A stretch of DNA of 64,000 nucleotides from JAJFKB01 sp965230515 (GCA_965230515.1 OZ246007.1:2666001-2730000), one strand, 5' to 3'. Numbered from the stretch's first letter, positions 26,729 to 35,561 are shown. Notes: generated from the sequence alone by a model not told the origin. Translations and numbers: made by a program.

Positions 26729-28324
26729 GTGGATGCTAATATGATGAACATGCCGCTGACGATTACGTCGATCATGCGGCATGCACAACAGGTATTTGGT
26801 GATACTGAGGTGGTATCGGTTAACCTGGACCTTTCCTATCACCGGTATTCCTACCGTGATTGCTTTAAGCGAGCAGGGCAATTGGCTGCGGCATTGGTTC
26901 AGTCTGGCATGCAACAGGGAGACCGCGTGGCGACGCTGGCCTGGAATGACTACCATCATCTTGAAGCCTACTATGCGATTAGCTGTGCTGGTGCTGTATG
27001 CCATACCATCAACCCTCGACTACACCTGGAGCAGATTAATCAGATTATCACTGATGCCCAGGATAGTTTTCTCATTATCAGTGGCGATCTCTATGCGGCG
27101 CTGGGTAGTCGTTTGGTCGCTAATGTGGATTTCAAAAAGGTTATCGTTTACGAGATAGAGGCCAGCCGGTTAACGGGTGGAAGCGTTGAGTATGAAACGT
27201 TTATCAATACGGGTGTCGATCAGGCATACGATTGGCCCGAATTAGAGGAAAATCAGGCTGCGGGTCTTTGTTATACATCGGGTACCACAGGAAATCCCAA
27301 GGGAGCCCTTTACAGTCATCGCTCGACGGTACTGCATACGTATGCCATGTCCCTGTCTGATGCGCTCAATATCTCTTCGCAAGATAAGATAATGCCTATT
27401 GTTCCCATGTTTCATGTCAATGCCTGGGGTATACCCTATGCAGCACCCATGACAGGTTGCGCGATGGTGCTGCCTGGCCGTTATATGGGTGATGGTAAAG
27501 TGCTTGCCAAATTGATTGATGAATTGAAAGTTACGTTGGCTGCGGGTGTACCAACGGCATGGAATAATCTGATGGAGCAATTTGATGAGACCATGGATGG
27601 GATTAAGCGTCTTAGCTCGTTAAAAATGGCGGCCATTGGTGGCGCCGCTGCACCTGAAAAGCTGGTGCAGGAGATCGAGGCTTGCGGGCCGGAAGTGCGA
27701 GTGGCCTGGGGTATGACCGAAACCTCTCCTTTGGGTTGTGTGAATGTGGGATCAGATGCCAGAGAACTGGGCAGCAAGGTGAAAGCGGGGCGGCCTGTGT
27801 ATGGTATTGAATTTCGAATAGTGAACGACCAGGGCCAGGAATTGGCCTGGGATGGTGTGGCACCGGGTAATCTGGAGGTAAGGGGAAACTGGGTTTGCGA
27901 GCGCTATTACAAGAAAAAAGCGGATAATTGGGATAACGACGGCTGGTTCGATACCGGTGATATTGCCAAGATAGGTAATGATGCATTTATCAGCATTACG
28001 GATCGCAGTAAGGATCTTATAAAATCGGGTGGCGAATGGATTAGCTCGATTGATCTGGAGAATATAGCAGCATCACACCCCGATGTGCGGGAAGCGGCAG
28101 TAATTGCTATTCCGGATGAAAAATGGGATGAGCGGCCAGCACTCTATATAGTGCTGCATAATGACAGAGAGCTTGGTAGTGAAGCGATCCTTGAATTCTA
28201 TAGCGGGAAGGTCGCCAAGTGGTGGATTCCGGATAAGGTGATTACAGTCGATGAGCTACCGCACACTGCAACAGGAAAAGTGGATAAAAAGGAGTTAAGG
28301 AGACTCAGGTCTGACACGGGATAG
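26729..28324 (+). CDS. Medium/long-chain acyl-CoA ligase (AlkK-like)
   Basis: The product is 531 residues. The AMP-binding motif YTSGTTGNPKG lies near residue 185, followed by the adenylate-forming motifs WGMTETSP, WFDTGDIA and the C-terminal lysine region GKVDKKELRR. The order and the N-terminus (LTITSIMRHAQQVFGD) resemble AlkK-type ligases that activate fatty or related acids to CoA thioesters. GTG at 26729 follows GTGAGG by 6 bases; ATG at 26741 is an alternative. It begins 50 bases after the TonB receptor with no terminator, so the two are probably co-transcribed: uptake, then activation. Confidence 0.9.
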   Translation: MDANMMNMPLTITSIMRHAQQVFGDTEVVSVNLDLSYHRYSYRDCFKRAGQLAAALVQSGMQQGDRVATLAWNDYHHLEAYYAISCAGAVCHTINPRLHLEQINQIITDAQDSFLIISGDLYAALGSRLVANVDFKKVIVYEIEASRLTGGSVEYETFINTGVDQAYDWPELEENQAAGLCYTSGTTGNPKGALYSHRSTVLHTYAMSLSDALNISSQDKIMPIVPMFHVNAWGIPYAAPMTGCAMVLPGRYMGDGKVLAKLIDELKVTLAAGVPTAWNNLMEQFDETMDGIKRLSSLKMAAIGGAAAPEKLVQEIEACGPEVRVAWGMTETSPLGCVNVGSDARELGSKVKAGRPVYGIEFRIVNDQGQELAWDGVAPGNLEVRGNWVCERYYKKKADNWDNDGWFDTGDIAKIGNDAFISITDRSKDLIKSGGEWISSIDLENIAASHPDVREAAVIAIPDEKWDERPALYIVLHNDRELGSEAILEFYSGKVAKWWIPDKVITVDELPHTATGKVDKKELRRLRSDTG

Positions 28325-28352
28325 TGGTTTGGCAGGTAAATAAGCGGAAAGG

Positions 28353-28390
28353 TTGCATTTCGGTTTGCGGTACTGTATAAATAGACAGTA
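28353..28390 (+). promoter_or_regulatory. Promoter overlapped by a near-consensus LexA (SOS) box
   Basis: TACTGTATAAATAGACAGTA at 28371-28390 matches the gammaproteobacterial LexA consensus (CTGT-N8-ACAG, full form TACTGTATATATATACAGTA) at 18 of 20 positions. TTGCAT (28353-28358) and TATAAA (28376-28381), 17 bases apart, form a good sigma-70 promoter whose -10 lies inside the box, so LexA would block polymerase. The start codon of the small gene at 28434 is 43 bases downstream. Confidence 0.85.
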
Positions 28391-28433
28391 CTATAACCAC
28401 TGTTAGACGAACGTGCGATATTGAGGTGAACAG

Positions 28434-28622
28434 ATGTTAAGACGCCCAAGACTTTCGGTCATTCAGGATGCTCATACTTGCGGGACGCAAAAAATAAAAG
28501 ATCATATTACCGGTGAAGTGTTGAATATTCATAAAATAATGCAACGCCTCAGTGAAGGGGTTTATTCAGCGTATCATGTGCGCAATTTAGATCTGCCCAG
28601 CGATGACCAGCGCACTTGCTAG
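28434..28622 (+). CDS. SOS-controlled small protein of unknown function (62 aa)
   Basis: A 62-residue frame starts at the ATG at 28434 with GAGGTG (28423-28428) 5 bases before it. A strong promoter and LexA box lie just upstream, so this should be induced by DNA damage. The protein is hydrophilic, mildly basic in its N-terminal half (MLRRPRLSVIQDAH), with a short helical part (NIHKIMQRLSEG) and two cysteines. There is no membrane segment, so it is not a TisB-like toxin. It is not recognisably DinI, YebG or SulA. The gene stands alone, convergent with the operon ending at 28648. Confidence 0.75.
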   Translation: MLRRPRLSVIQDAHTCGTQKIKDHITGEVLNIHKIMQRLSEGVYSAYHVRNLDLPSDDQRTC

Positions 28623-28647
28623 TCACCCGGTTTTGGAATATCGCTGA

Positions 28648-29139
28648 CTATCGGTTGCTCAACCACTCCAACACCTGCTCAGACTGGAGCTTTCCGCTGA
28701 TCCCGATGCGCTGATGTGACGCGTCATAGAAATAGCAACGTGGCATCTCTCCGAACCAGTTCGGGTCGAGGCTGTATCGCAAGCGTTCAGGACTTTGCTT
28801 ACCAAATGCCCAGTTGTCCTGATGCTGGAGTTGGTATTCTGACAGTATTTCTGATAGTAACGGATGCTGGCTTATATTATCTGTGGAGACCAGAATCAGA
28901 TTAAACTGCTGGCCATCTTCCTTTAGTTTGCCCAGAAGGGCCAATTCATCTCTACAGGGCGGACACTCTATTGACCACACCGCAAGAATAAAGGGTAGAC
29001 CCTGATATTTTTCCTCAATGGCTGACAAACTGTCGGCCTTGAAAATCTTTATCTCTGCATAGAGGTTTTGTATTGGCAAAAGTGCCAGAGTAATAAAAAG
29101 TGGTAACAAATGGTGACGCATAAAAACAGGGGATCGCAT
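28648..29139 (-). CDS. Exported thioredoxin-fold protein with CPPC motif
   Basis: The 163-residue protein has a signal peptide (about 1-28) and a TlpA/thioredoxin-like domain with active site C59-P-P-C62 in WSIECPPCRDEL. A proline in a cis-Pro position is suggested by FGEMPRCYFYD. It should act in the periplasm as a disulfide reductase or metal-handling thioredoxin. It is the last gene of an operon, 8 bases after the propeller gene, whose cysteines may be its substrate. No clear ribosome binding site is seen; translation may be coupled. Met7 is an alternative start. Confidence 0.85.
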   Translation of the reverse strand: MRSPVFMRHHLLPLFITLALLPIQNLYAEIKIFKADSLSAIEEKYQGLPFILAVWSIECPPCRDELALLGKLKEDGQQFNLILVSTDNISQHPLLSEILSEYQLQHQDNWAFGKQSPERLRYSLDPNWFGEMPRCYFYDASHQRIGISGKLQSEQVLEWLSNR

Positions 29140-29147
29140 TGGTAAAA

Positions 29148-30404
29148 TCAGTTTTTATTGGAAATTGGGATTAATCGCAGCCCTTCGGCTGCGGTGTGCC
29201 AGCTCAGGAAAACAGATCCCTTATGCTTGAGCAAAAAGGGGTGATCCGAGACACCTTTGGTGGTGGCTATATTCTGTTCGGTACTCCAACTCGAGCCATT
29301 GTCCTCGGAGGTTCTGAGAATAATGGCGGTACTATCTCCATTATAATATTTCCAGGCAGAGAACAACTGTTGACGACTGGCCATTAACAGGTCCGCATGG
29401 CTGGCACCGGGCGAGCGGGATAACGAAAACCGATTTTCCAACTGGCTCGATTCACGACTAAAACGGCCATAATAGATCCCCTTGTTAAGCTCACCATTCG
29501 TAAACCAGACCATGCCATACGTCCCCTTGGATTGGGAAATGAGAGCTGGCCCATGGTGCGGGCAAGCATCGATTTTCCAGTTGTCACGGGTGGCTCTTTT
29601 CAACGGTGCCGGCAAGAGATTGGCGGACAACTCGGCAAAGGCATGGTCGCGTGTATCACCATTAAAGATATGTCGCCAGAATACAGCGGCGCCATCGTCA
29701 GCTGTTTTACTGATTGCGATTCTGCAGCACTCACAGGAGTGATCAGCCAGCTTTTTATTTTCAGAGAAATGAGCGCCGCTATCGGTTGAAACGGTGTAAT
29801 AGACAGCGGCACCTTTATAGCTTTGGTTCTGCACCTTTGCCTTGTAACGATCTCTTTTATCCAGCCATACCAGATAAAGGTGCCCCAACCGGTCAGTGAG
29901 CAGGCTGTCAAAGCGGTGGCTGGTAAGCAGACCATCGTCATTGATTGTGCGGGGTGTGCTGAAGCTTTTACCCAAATTCAGGGACCGGCTGAAGCGAATG
30001 TTTCCGCTGAAGCGACCCTCGGTCTTTTGCGTCCAGGAAATGTAAATCTCTTTGTTGATGCCGAGTGCTATCTTGGGGCGGTTTTCGCCATCAGCATAAA
30101 TAGTTTCAGCTATTGGATTGATGCGGGTCGGTGGCGAGTAATTTAGCCCCTGATCATCAGAGTAGCTGCTATAGAGGTACTCGCCCTGGACAAAAGCCAC
30201 CCAAAGTCGTCCGCTGGAATCAAAGCGTGTGCTGGGTGCCGTGCCGCAATGAACGGAAATTACTTCAGCGCATTCGGGGTATTGCCTGGCCAATGTTGCA
30301 CCTTGATGCTCTTCAGCCATCACGCCGGCAGCACTACTCGTCGTAATCAGCAGTAGCACGTATCTCAGCGGTGTAATAAACAACTTTGAACAAAATGGGG
30401 TCAT
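29148..30404 (-). CDS. Exported BNR/sialidase-fold beta-propeller with Cys/His clusters
   Basis: The 418-residue protein has a signal peptide (about 1-30) and at least four Asp-box-like repeats: YSDDQGLNYS (81-90), SLNLGKSFS (141-149), STDSGAHFS (206-214) and TSEDNGSSWS (near 375). This gives a six-bladed sialidase-like fold. The Arg-Ile-Pro motif and catalytic Arg triad of true sialidases are not evident. Instead there are Cys/His clusters: C45, C53, the motif C224-E-C226-C227 and C281-P-H283-H284. I infer metal or cofactor binding rather than glycan cleavage. GGAG precedes the ATG. It sits between a TonB receptor gene and a thioredoxin-like gene in one operon. Confidence 0.8.
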   Translation of the reverse strand: MTPFCSKLFITPLRYVLLLITTSSAAGVMAEEHQGATLARQYPECAEVISVHCGTAPSTRFDSSGRLWVAFVQGEYLYSSYSDDQGLNYSPPTRINPIAETIYADGENRPKIALGINKEIYISWTQKTEGRFSGNIRFSRSLNLGKSFSTPRTINDDGLLTSHRFDSLLTDRLGHLYLVWLDKRDRYKAKVQNQSYKGAAVYYTVSTDSGAHFSENKKLADHSCECCRIAISKTADDGAAVFWRHIFNGDTRDHAFAELSANLLPAPLKRATRDNWKIDACPHHGPALISQSKGTYGMVWFTNGELNKGIYYGRFSRESSQLENRFSLSRSPGASHADLLMASRQQLFSAWKYYNGDSTAIILRTSEDNGSSWSTEQNIATTKGVSDHPFLLKHKGSVFLSWHTAAEGLRLIPISNKN

Positions 30405-30436
30405 TCGTATTATCAGCTCCTGAGACTATTTCGGCC

Positions 30437-30465
30437 AGGGGTCCGGAAAGCGATCCGGTACCCCT
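30437..30465 (-). other. Intercistronic hairpin in the receptor/propeller operon
   Basis: AGGGGTCCGG (30437-30446) pairs with CCGGTACCCCT (30455-30465) with a single bulged A. It lies 20 bases after the receptor stop codon (30486) and before the ribosome binding site of the propeller gene. Without a T-run it is more likely an mRNA-stability or attenuation element than a terminator. Confidence 0.5.
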
Positions 30466-30485
30466 TTACACCTTCTCGACGAGTG

Positions 30486-32753
30486 CTAAAAATGTGCAGC
30501 ACCTTCGATAAATACGGTTCTGCCCGGCCAGGGATGGTGCACATAGGCAATCTCGTTGGTGATATTGTCGATCCCAAGGCTGATGCGATAGTGGTCATTG
30601 ATCTGATAATTGGTTTTCAGATTGATAAAGGTATAACCGTCCTGAGCGCCGAACACATTACGGGCCCGGTCCCTGTTGTCCAGATCTCCATAGCTGTTTG
30701 AAGCGTAGCGAATACCGCCACCGATATTCCATTGCGGGGTGATATGATAAGTGAGCAACAGATTAGCGCGCCATTTCGGCATGCGGGGAAACCGTTTACC
30801 TTCCAGCGTTGTATTAGCCTGATTTTTACGTATCTCCGAATCCGCGTAGGTCATGTTAAAGCGCAAATCAACATTCATGTCGAGCAGGTTATACTGATTG
30901 AAAACAAACTCAGCGCCTTTGGTGGTCACTGTATCGATGGGGATAAAGGTGTTTATTGAAATGTTGTCCACTACCGTGGTCTGGGCAAAGATCACATCGT
31001 CGATGGTTTCGTGAAAGAGATTGAATCTGAGAAAGCCCTGCGCCAAAGATCGCTCCACAGAAAGGTTGTGATGGAATCCATCTTCTGGCTCCAGGTTAGC
31101 GTTTGCCAGCGATGTGCCGTTGGTTCGGCGCTCATTCTGAAACAGCTCCTCTACAATAGGGAAGCGGTATGCTTTGGCTACCGAGTAGCGAAATTGCCAC
31201 TGATCATTGGGCTCGTAACCTATTGTAAATTTGGGAGAAGCTTTATTTTCTGATCGGTCGCTGTGCTGTACGTTGCCATAAAACCCATCCTCGCTTTCCC
31301 AGCTTTCGTAGCGTAATCCGAGCCCCATATCCCATTGTTCACTGATCTGCCAGCCCAATTGCGTGTAGAAAGCCAAAATGTCGGTTTCTCCGCCGCTGGT
31401 GCTTCTCAGGCTATTTTTTTCACCGGAACGGTAATTATCGGAATTGTAACTGTTAATCTCCAGGCTGTAGTGTTCGTACCTTAGCCCGGTGAGTAAACTA
31501 AGTGCGTCCCTGCCGAGGAATTGATCGTTCTGTAAACGCAGCTCTACCGTTTCCCAGCCCGTATCCTCATAGTCCGTGACCTGTCCCGCTGCGGTGTAGA
31601 CCGGATCCAGCGGGTTCGCTTTTGAAGCGCGTCTTTCATCCTCCAGTATTTCAAAATAACTCAGGTTGAGCGATAACCACCAATCCTCGGTAAGGTGACC
31701 TTGAAGCCGGCCCCCTAATAGCAGGCTTTGCCGATCCTGTTCGCTGACCGAGAAATTGCGACTACTGACGTCAAAGGCGATGCCATCTTGTGCCACTGTC
31801 CCGCTCCATACAGGCTGACCGTCTTCTGTTACAAGATAGTTGTTGGGTGAGTCGGTTACCGACTCGCGGTTTTCGTAGGCCATATTCAAAAGAGCAGACC
31901 AGTTGTCCTGGTGGAAACCCAGCTTTATCTTGAAGTGGTCGGTGGTAGTGTCAACCATACCGGTATCTGCAAAATAGGGAACCTGGTTGCCATACTCATC
32001 CTTATCCAATTCCGCCCCTGTGACGATAGTTTCGCTACCCGAAGCACTGTCTGTGCTGCGGTCAAAACGAAAGTTTTGCGGCTGACTGTCGTTTTCAAGC
32101 CGGTTGTAGGAAGTGTAAAAGCTGAAATCGCCAATTCGATCACCGTAGGAAACAAAACCCTTAAAACCGTCAAGGTCATCATCAAAGCCGAGTTCATCGT
32201 AATTCTGCTGGAATAACGAACCCTCCACATGGAATTGCCTTTCTGTCGGGATGGCTGTTTCAATGTTAACCGCGCCGCCCATCGCGTTGCCACTGTACTC
32301 GGCAGAATAGGGGCCATAAACGACTTTAACTTCGGCAATTTCGTCAGCGGATACCAGTGACCAGCGCGGCGCGCCGGACCAACGGGTTTGCAGCAAATAG
32401 TGTAGCGGGACTCCGTCCGCAAATACCATTGAGCGAGCAGTCTGAAACATGTTGGATCCGCGAATACCCAACGTACCGTTCGAGTCACCGATAAAACGGC
32501 GACGAATAACCAGGCTGGGTTCGTACTTGACCAGATCTTCGGTGGTTGCCGCATTGATACTGATCAGATCCTTCTGGGTAAGAATGCTTGATGGACTGCT
32601 GTAATCGGTTGCCCTGGTTGGCGATTCTTTACCCCATACTTCGATCTCTGCCATACCCTGAGGTGCTATTTGAACTGCGTGAGCAGTTAATGAAAGACTG
32701 GTAATTCCTGCGCCCAATAGTCTGAACGGTATACTCTTAACTAAACTTGCCAT
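30486..32753 (-). CDS. TonB-dependent outer-membrane receptor
   Basis: The 755-residue protein has a signal peptide (about 1-26) and a plug with ILTQKDLISINAATTEDLVKYEPS, GSNGT-like TLGIRGSNMFQTARSMVF and VKVVYGPYSAEYSGNAMGGAVNIE. A 22-strand barrel follows, ending in F (VFIEGAAHF). The sequence differs from the receptor at 24330 and is nearer to metal/vitamin-type receptors. It heads an operon with an exported Cys/His propeller and an exported CPPC protein, pointing to a metal or metal-complex ligand. An inverted repeat TGGTTAA (32772-32778) / TTAACCA (32792-32798) upstream may be an operator; no Fur box was seen. Confidence 0.92.
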   Translation of the reverse strand: MASLVKSIPFRLLGAGITSLSLTAHAVQIAPQGMAEIEVWGKESPTRATDYSSPSSILTQKDLISINAATTEDLVKYEPSLVIRRRFIGDSNGTLGIRGSNMFQTARSMVFADGVPLHYLLQTRWSGAPRWSLVSADEIAEVKVVYGPYSAEYSGNAMGGAVNIETAIPTERQFHVEGSLFQQNYDELGFDDDLDGFKGFVSYGDRIGDFSFYTSYNRLENDSQPQNFRFDRSTDSASGSETIVTGAELDKDEYGNQVPYFADTGMVDTTTDHFKIKLGFHQDNWSALLNMAYENRESVTDSPNNYLVTEDGQPVWSGTVAQDGIAFDVSSRNFSVSEQDRQSLLLGGRLQGHLTEDWWLSLNLSYFEILEDERRASKANPLDPVYTAAGQVTDYEDTGWETVELRLQNDQFLGRDALSLLTGLRYEHYSLEINSYNSDNYRSGEKNSLRSTSGGETDILAFYTQLGWQISEQWDMGLGLRYESWESEDGFYGNVQHSDRSENKASPKFTIGYEPNDQWQFRYSVAKAYRFPIVEELFQNERRTNGTSLANANLEPEDGFHHNLSVERSLAQGFLRFNLFHETIDDVIFAQTTVVDNISINTFIPIDTVTTKGAEFVFNQYNLLDMNVDLRFNMTYADSEIRKNQANTTLEGKRFPRMPKWRANLLLTYHITPQWNIGGGIRYASNSYGDLDNRDRARNVFGAQDGYTFINLKTNYQINDHYRISLGIDNITNEIAYVHHPWPGRTVFIEGAAHF

Positions 32754-32862
32754 GACCTTTTCTTACTTTGTTGGTTAAAAAGGCGGCATTATTAACCAGA
32801 TGGAAATGTTCTGAAATGTGACAAATTGTCGCAGTGGCCGGTTTAGTCGGAGATGAAGGGAA

Positions 32863-33086
32863 AAAGTAGGGTCAGATCACACTTTCTAGCGCCTCAACTA
32901 AAGGAAAGTGTGATCTGACCCCACTTTCTCCGTTGGTAAAACTGCGGGTAGCATGCATTAAGACCGGCTCCTTGTGCCAGGTGGATGGTTTGGCGATTTG
33001 AAGCCTATCATCGAGCCGGTCTTTTTTCTTCAACTATTTCATAATCTTAGACTTAAGTAAGTGCCATTCTGATCTGACCCTACTTT
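32863..33086. repeat. Inverted-repeat (REP/MITE-like) element of about 224 bp
   Basis: Most of the 333-base gap between the receptor (32753) and the GGDEF-EAL stop (33087) is this element. Arm 1 (32863-32886, core GGGTCAGATCACACTTTC) pairs with arm 2 (32904-32927) at 23 of 24 positions as a long hairpin. A third copy (33070-33086) is inverted relative to arm 1 and closes the element. Inside, AAGACCGGCTC (32960-32970) pairs with GAGCCGGTCTT (33013-33023) and is followed by T residues, so it can also terminate plus-strand transcription. Hairpins with a GGGTCAGA core are known to me as repeats near REP-type transposases; no transposase is present. Confidence 0.65.
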
Positions 33087-35546
33087 CTACATTTTCTTGC
33101 TTGCTACACTTTCTAGTGGTTCAGGCTTGGCAATGCCATAGCCTTGGGCAAAATCAACGCCAAGCAATTTAAGCTGTTGTAGCGTTTCGTCATTCTCGAC
33201 AAACTCGGCAATAGTGCGTTTGCCCATGACATGGCCGATGTCGTTGATAGAGGTGACCATGGCCAGGGACATTCGGTCGCGGGTGATATCCCTTACGAAC
33301 ATACCGTCGATTTTGAGAAAGTCCACCGGCAGATTTTTGAGATAGCCAAAAGAGGACATGCCGCTGCCAAAATCATCCAGTGCGAACAGGCAGCCTCTTT
33401 TTTTAAGGTGATGCATAAAATGTAAAGCCAGTGAAAGGTTTGAAACGGCTGCGGTTTCTGTGAGTTCGAAACAGATTTTGCGGGCATCGATTTTTGGGGA
33501 ATCAAGTAGCTCGGCAATGTGATGGAGTAGATCATTATCTGAAAGTGAGTTTCCCGACAGGTTAATATTGCACAAATCAGTATTGGCCATTTTTTCAGGA
33601 TTGCATCTTAGCCAGTCAAAGGTATGGTTGATCACCCAACGATCGATTTTGGACATGAGACCGTAGCGTTCGACGGCCGGGATAAATGCGCCGGGTGGAA
33701 CAATCGTACCGTCCGGCTCAACCAGTCTCACCAGAATTTCGATATGTTGCCCCGGTTCGCGATTGTCCGCGTTGAGTGGCAAAATGGACTGTTGATACAG
33801 TACAAAACGGTCCTCAGTCAATGCGCTGTCGACTCTGCTGACCCAGCTCATCTCATTCCTTCGAATATTTAGATTGTCATCATCTTCGGTAAAGACGTGC
33901 AGTCGGTTGCGGCCATGTTCCTTGGCAGAATAGCATGCTTCATCAGCTTGCCTCAGTAGTATCTCAGCTTCGGCAGATTCGAGGTTGATCGATACGATAC
34001 CTATGCTGGCGCCTACTGAAAAAGTGTTCTCTTCCCAGACAAAACGGAATTGTTCAACGGTCCTGCGGATGGTATCTGCTATTTCATTTGCAATGTCGAC
34101 AGGACATTCATTCAGCAGGATGCCAAACTCGTCACCACCAAGGCGCGCGAATACATCACCACGACGAAGATCATCGGTGATCAAATGGGAAAGCTGTTGT
34201 AATAACGCATCACCCGCGGCGTGACCGCAGGTATCATTAACGACCTTGAACTGATCGAGATCAATATAGAGCAAAGCGTGCGTCCGGTTTTTGCGGTTTA
34301 CGTCTTGCCGGAATTGATAAAGCAGTCTGGAGAATTCATTACGGTTGATCAGGCCGGTCAGGGAGTCATGTGCGGCCTGGTATTCAAGCTCGTGGGTCAT
34401 GTGACGTGCTTCGGTAACATCATGAAAGACCATGACTGCGCCCACGATTTCACCGTGGCGGTTCAGAATAGGAGAGCCTGAATCGTCAATTGCAGATTCC
34501 TGTCCGTCACGACCGATTAGCAGAGCGTTTTTCTCCATAGTGACTATTTTCCCCGACTGCAGACTCTGTCGGACGGTGTTGGGTATTGGCTGGTGACTGG
34601 TCTCATCGATAAGACTGAAAATTTGTTCAATCGGCCTGCCCTTTGCCTCTTCACTGGTCCATCCGGTCAGTTGCTCACTAATCGGGTTTAGATACTGAAC
34701 ACAGCCCTCAACATCGGTAGTGATAACACCGTCACCAATGGAATGTAATGTTATCTCGGCCATTTCCTTTGCTTCGAATAGCTCTTGCTGAGCGGTTTCC
34801 AATTCCTGTTCTCTGGTTCGCTGAAGTTCCAGAGATTCGGCAAGCTGATTCACTGATGATCCCAGCAGGGCTAATTCACGGGAGCTTTGAATACTCAGAC
34901 GACTTTTCAGGTCACCCCGTGTCAAGGCCAACAGACGGTTGTGAATTCTTCCGATGGGTCTAACCGCGAACGCATGTATGAGCAGAATAATGATGAGTGT
35001 CAGCACAATCAGGGAGGCAAATACGGAGTAACGTAATCTTTTAACTTGCCGTTCGACTTGTTGATCCAGGCGACTCGCGCTCCATTCAATTGCCATGGAA
35101 CCAAAAAGCTCTTCCTCAAAACGGATCTCTTTTGAAAAGCTAACCAGGTTCATGGTTGCGTCATTATTGTTCCGTGTCCAGGAAGCAAGAAGTAAACCCT
35201 CTTCGTTAAATATGCGGATAGCATGTACATCGGGCTGCAAGCGGCCTGTTTCATTGACAAGGGTGCGCAGTTGCGGAATATCTTCACTAATGACCGGCTC
35301 CAGCGTCGCGGCGGTGAGTAGCAGGAACATCTCTTCACTGGTATCGTGCAGGCTGGCTGCATAATCTTCTTGAAGCTGACTACGTAGCAGGTCGCCGGCT
35401 ACCAATGCGACCACAATTAACGCCACAGACAGGGAAAGGGAAAATTTTAGCCATAGTGGTGTGAGATTGGTGCCGCTTATTCCAGACGGTATGCCCAGTC
35501 GTGTGTCTGTAGCTGTCCCTGGACTTACCCTTGCACCATCCATCAT
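33087..35546 (-). CDS. Membrane GGDEF-EAL c-di-GMP enzyme with PAS and HAMP
   Basis: The 819-residue protein has membrane segments at about 35-52 and 173-194 flanking a periplasmic sensor, then HAMP (about 195-250), PAS (about 262-385), GGDEF and EAL. The cyclase site G470-G-D-E-F474 is intact and R461-x-x-D464 is a proper inhibitory I-site five residues before it. The phosphodiesterase signature is EIL (E603-I-L-V-R) rather than EAL. The other residues remain: NINLSGNSL, ELTETAA, LDDFGSGMSSF, KIDGMFV, AEFVEN. Both activities are thus possible. It starts 15 bases after a PhnD-like binding protein. Its stop codon abuts the repeat element at 33086, so the C-terminus may have been altered by insertion. 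Confidence 0.93.
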   Translation of the reverse strand: MMDGARVSPGTATDTRLGIPSGISGTNLTPLWLKFSLSLSVALIVVALVAGDLLRSQLQEDYAASLHDTSEEMFLLLTAATLEPVISEDIPQLRTLVNETGRLQPDVHAIRIFNEEGLLLASWTRNNNDATMNLVSFSKEIRFEEELFGSMAIEWSASRLDQQVERQVKRLRYSVFASLIVLTLIIILLIHAFAVRPIGRIHNRLLALTRGDLKSRLSIQSSRELALLGSSVNQLAESLELQRTREQELETAQQELFEAKEMAEITLHSIGDGVITTDVEGCVQYLNPISEQLTGWTSEEAKGRPIEQIFSLIDETSHQPIPNTVRQSLQSGKIVTMEKNALLIGRDGQESAIDDSGSPILNRHGEIVGAVMVFHDVTEARHMTHELEYQAAHDSLTGLINRNEFSRLLYQFRQDVNRKNRTHALLYIDLDQFKVVNDTCGHAAGDALLQQLSHLITDDLRRGDVFARLGGDEFGILLNECPVDIANEIADTIRRTVEQFRFVWEENTFSVGASIGIVSINLESAEAEILLRQADEACYSAKEHGRNRLHVFTEDDDNLNIRRNEMSWVSRVDSALTEDRFVLYQQSILPLNADNREPGQHIEILVRLVEPDGTIVPPGAFIPAVERYGLMSKIDRWVINHTFDWLRCNPEKMANTDLCNINLSGNSLSDNDLLHHIAELLDSPKIDARKICFELTETAAVSNLSLALHFMHHLKKRGCLFALDDFGSGMSSFGYLKNLPVDFLKIDGMFVRDITRDRMSLAMVTSINDIGHVMGKRTIAEFVENDETLQQLKLLGVDFAQGYGIAKPEPLESVASKKM

Positions 35547-35561
35547 CTTGTATCCTTCCGC

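Noticed and set aside
29148..30404. Calling the propeller a true sialidase
   Set aside because: Asp-boxes are present but the Arg-Ile-Pro motif and catalytic residues are not evident; Cys/His clusters point elsewhere.
31925..32554. 209-codon minus-strand frame inside the TonB receptor gene
   Set aside because: Different frame of a clear receptor gene; no start signal and no family.
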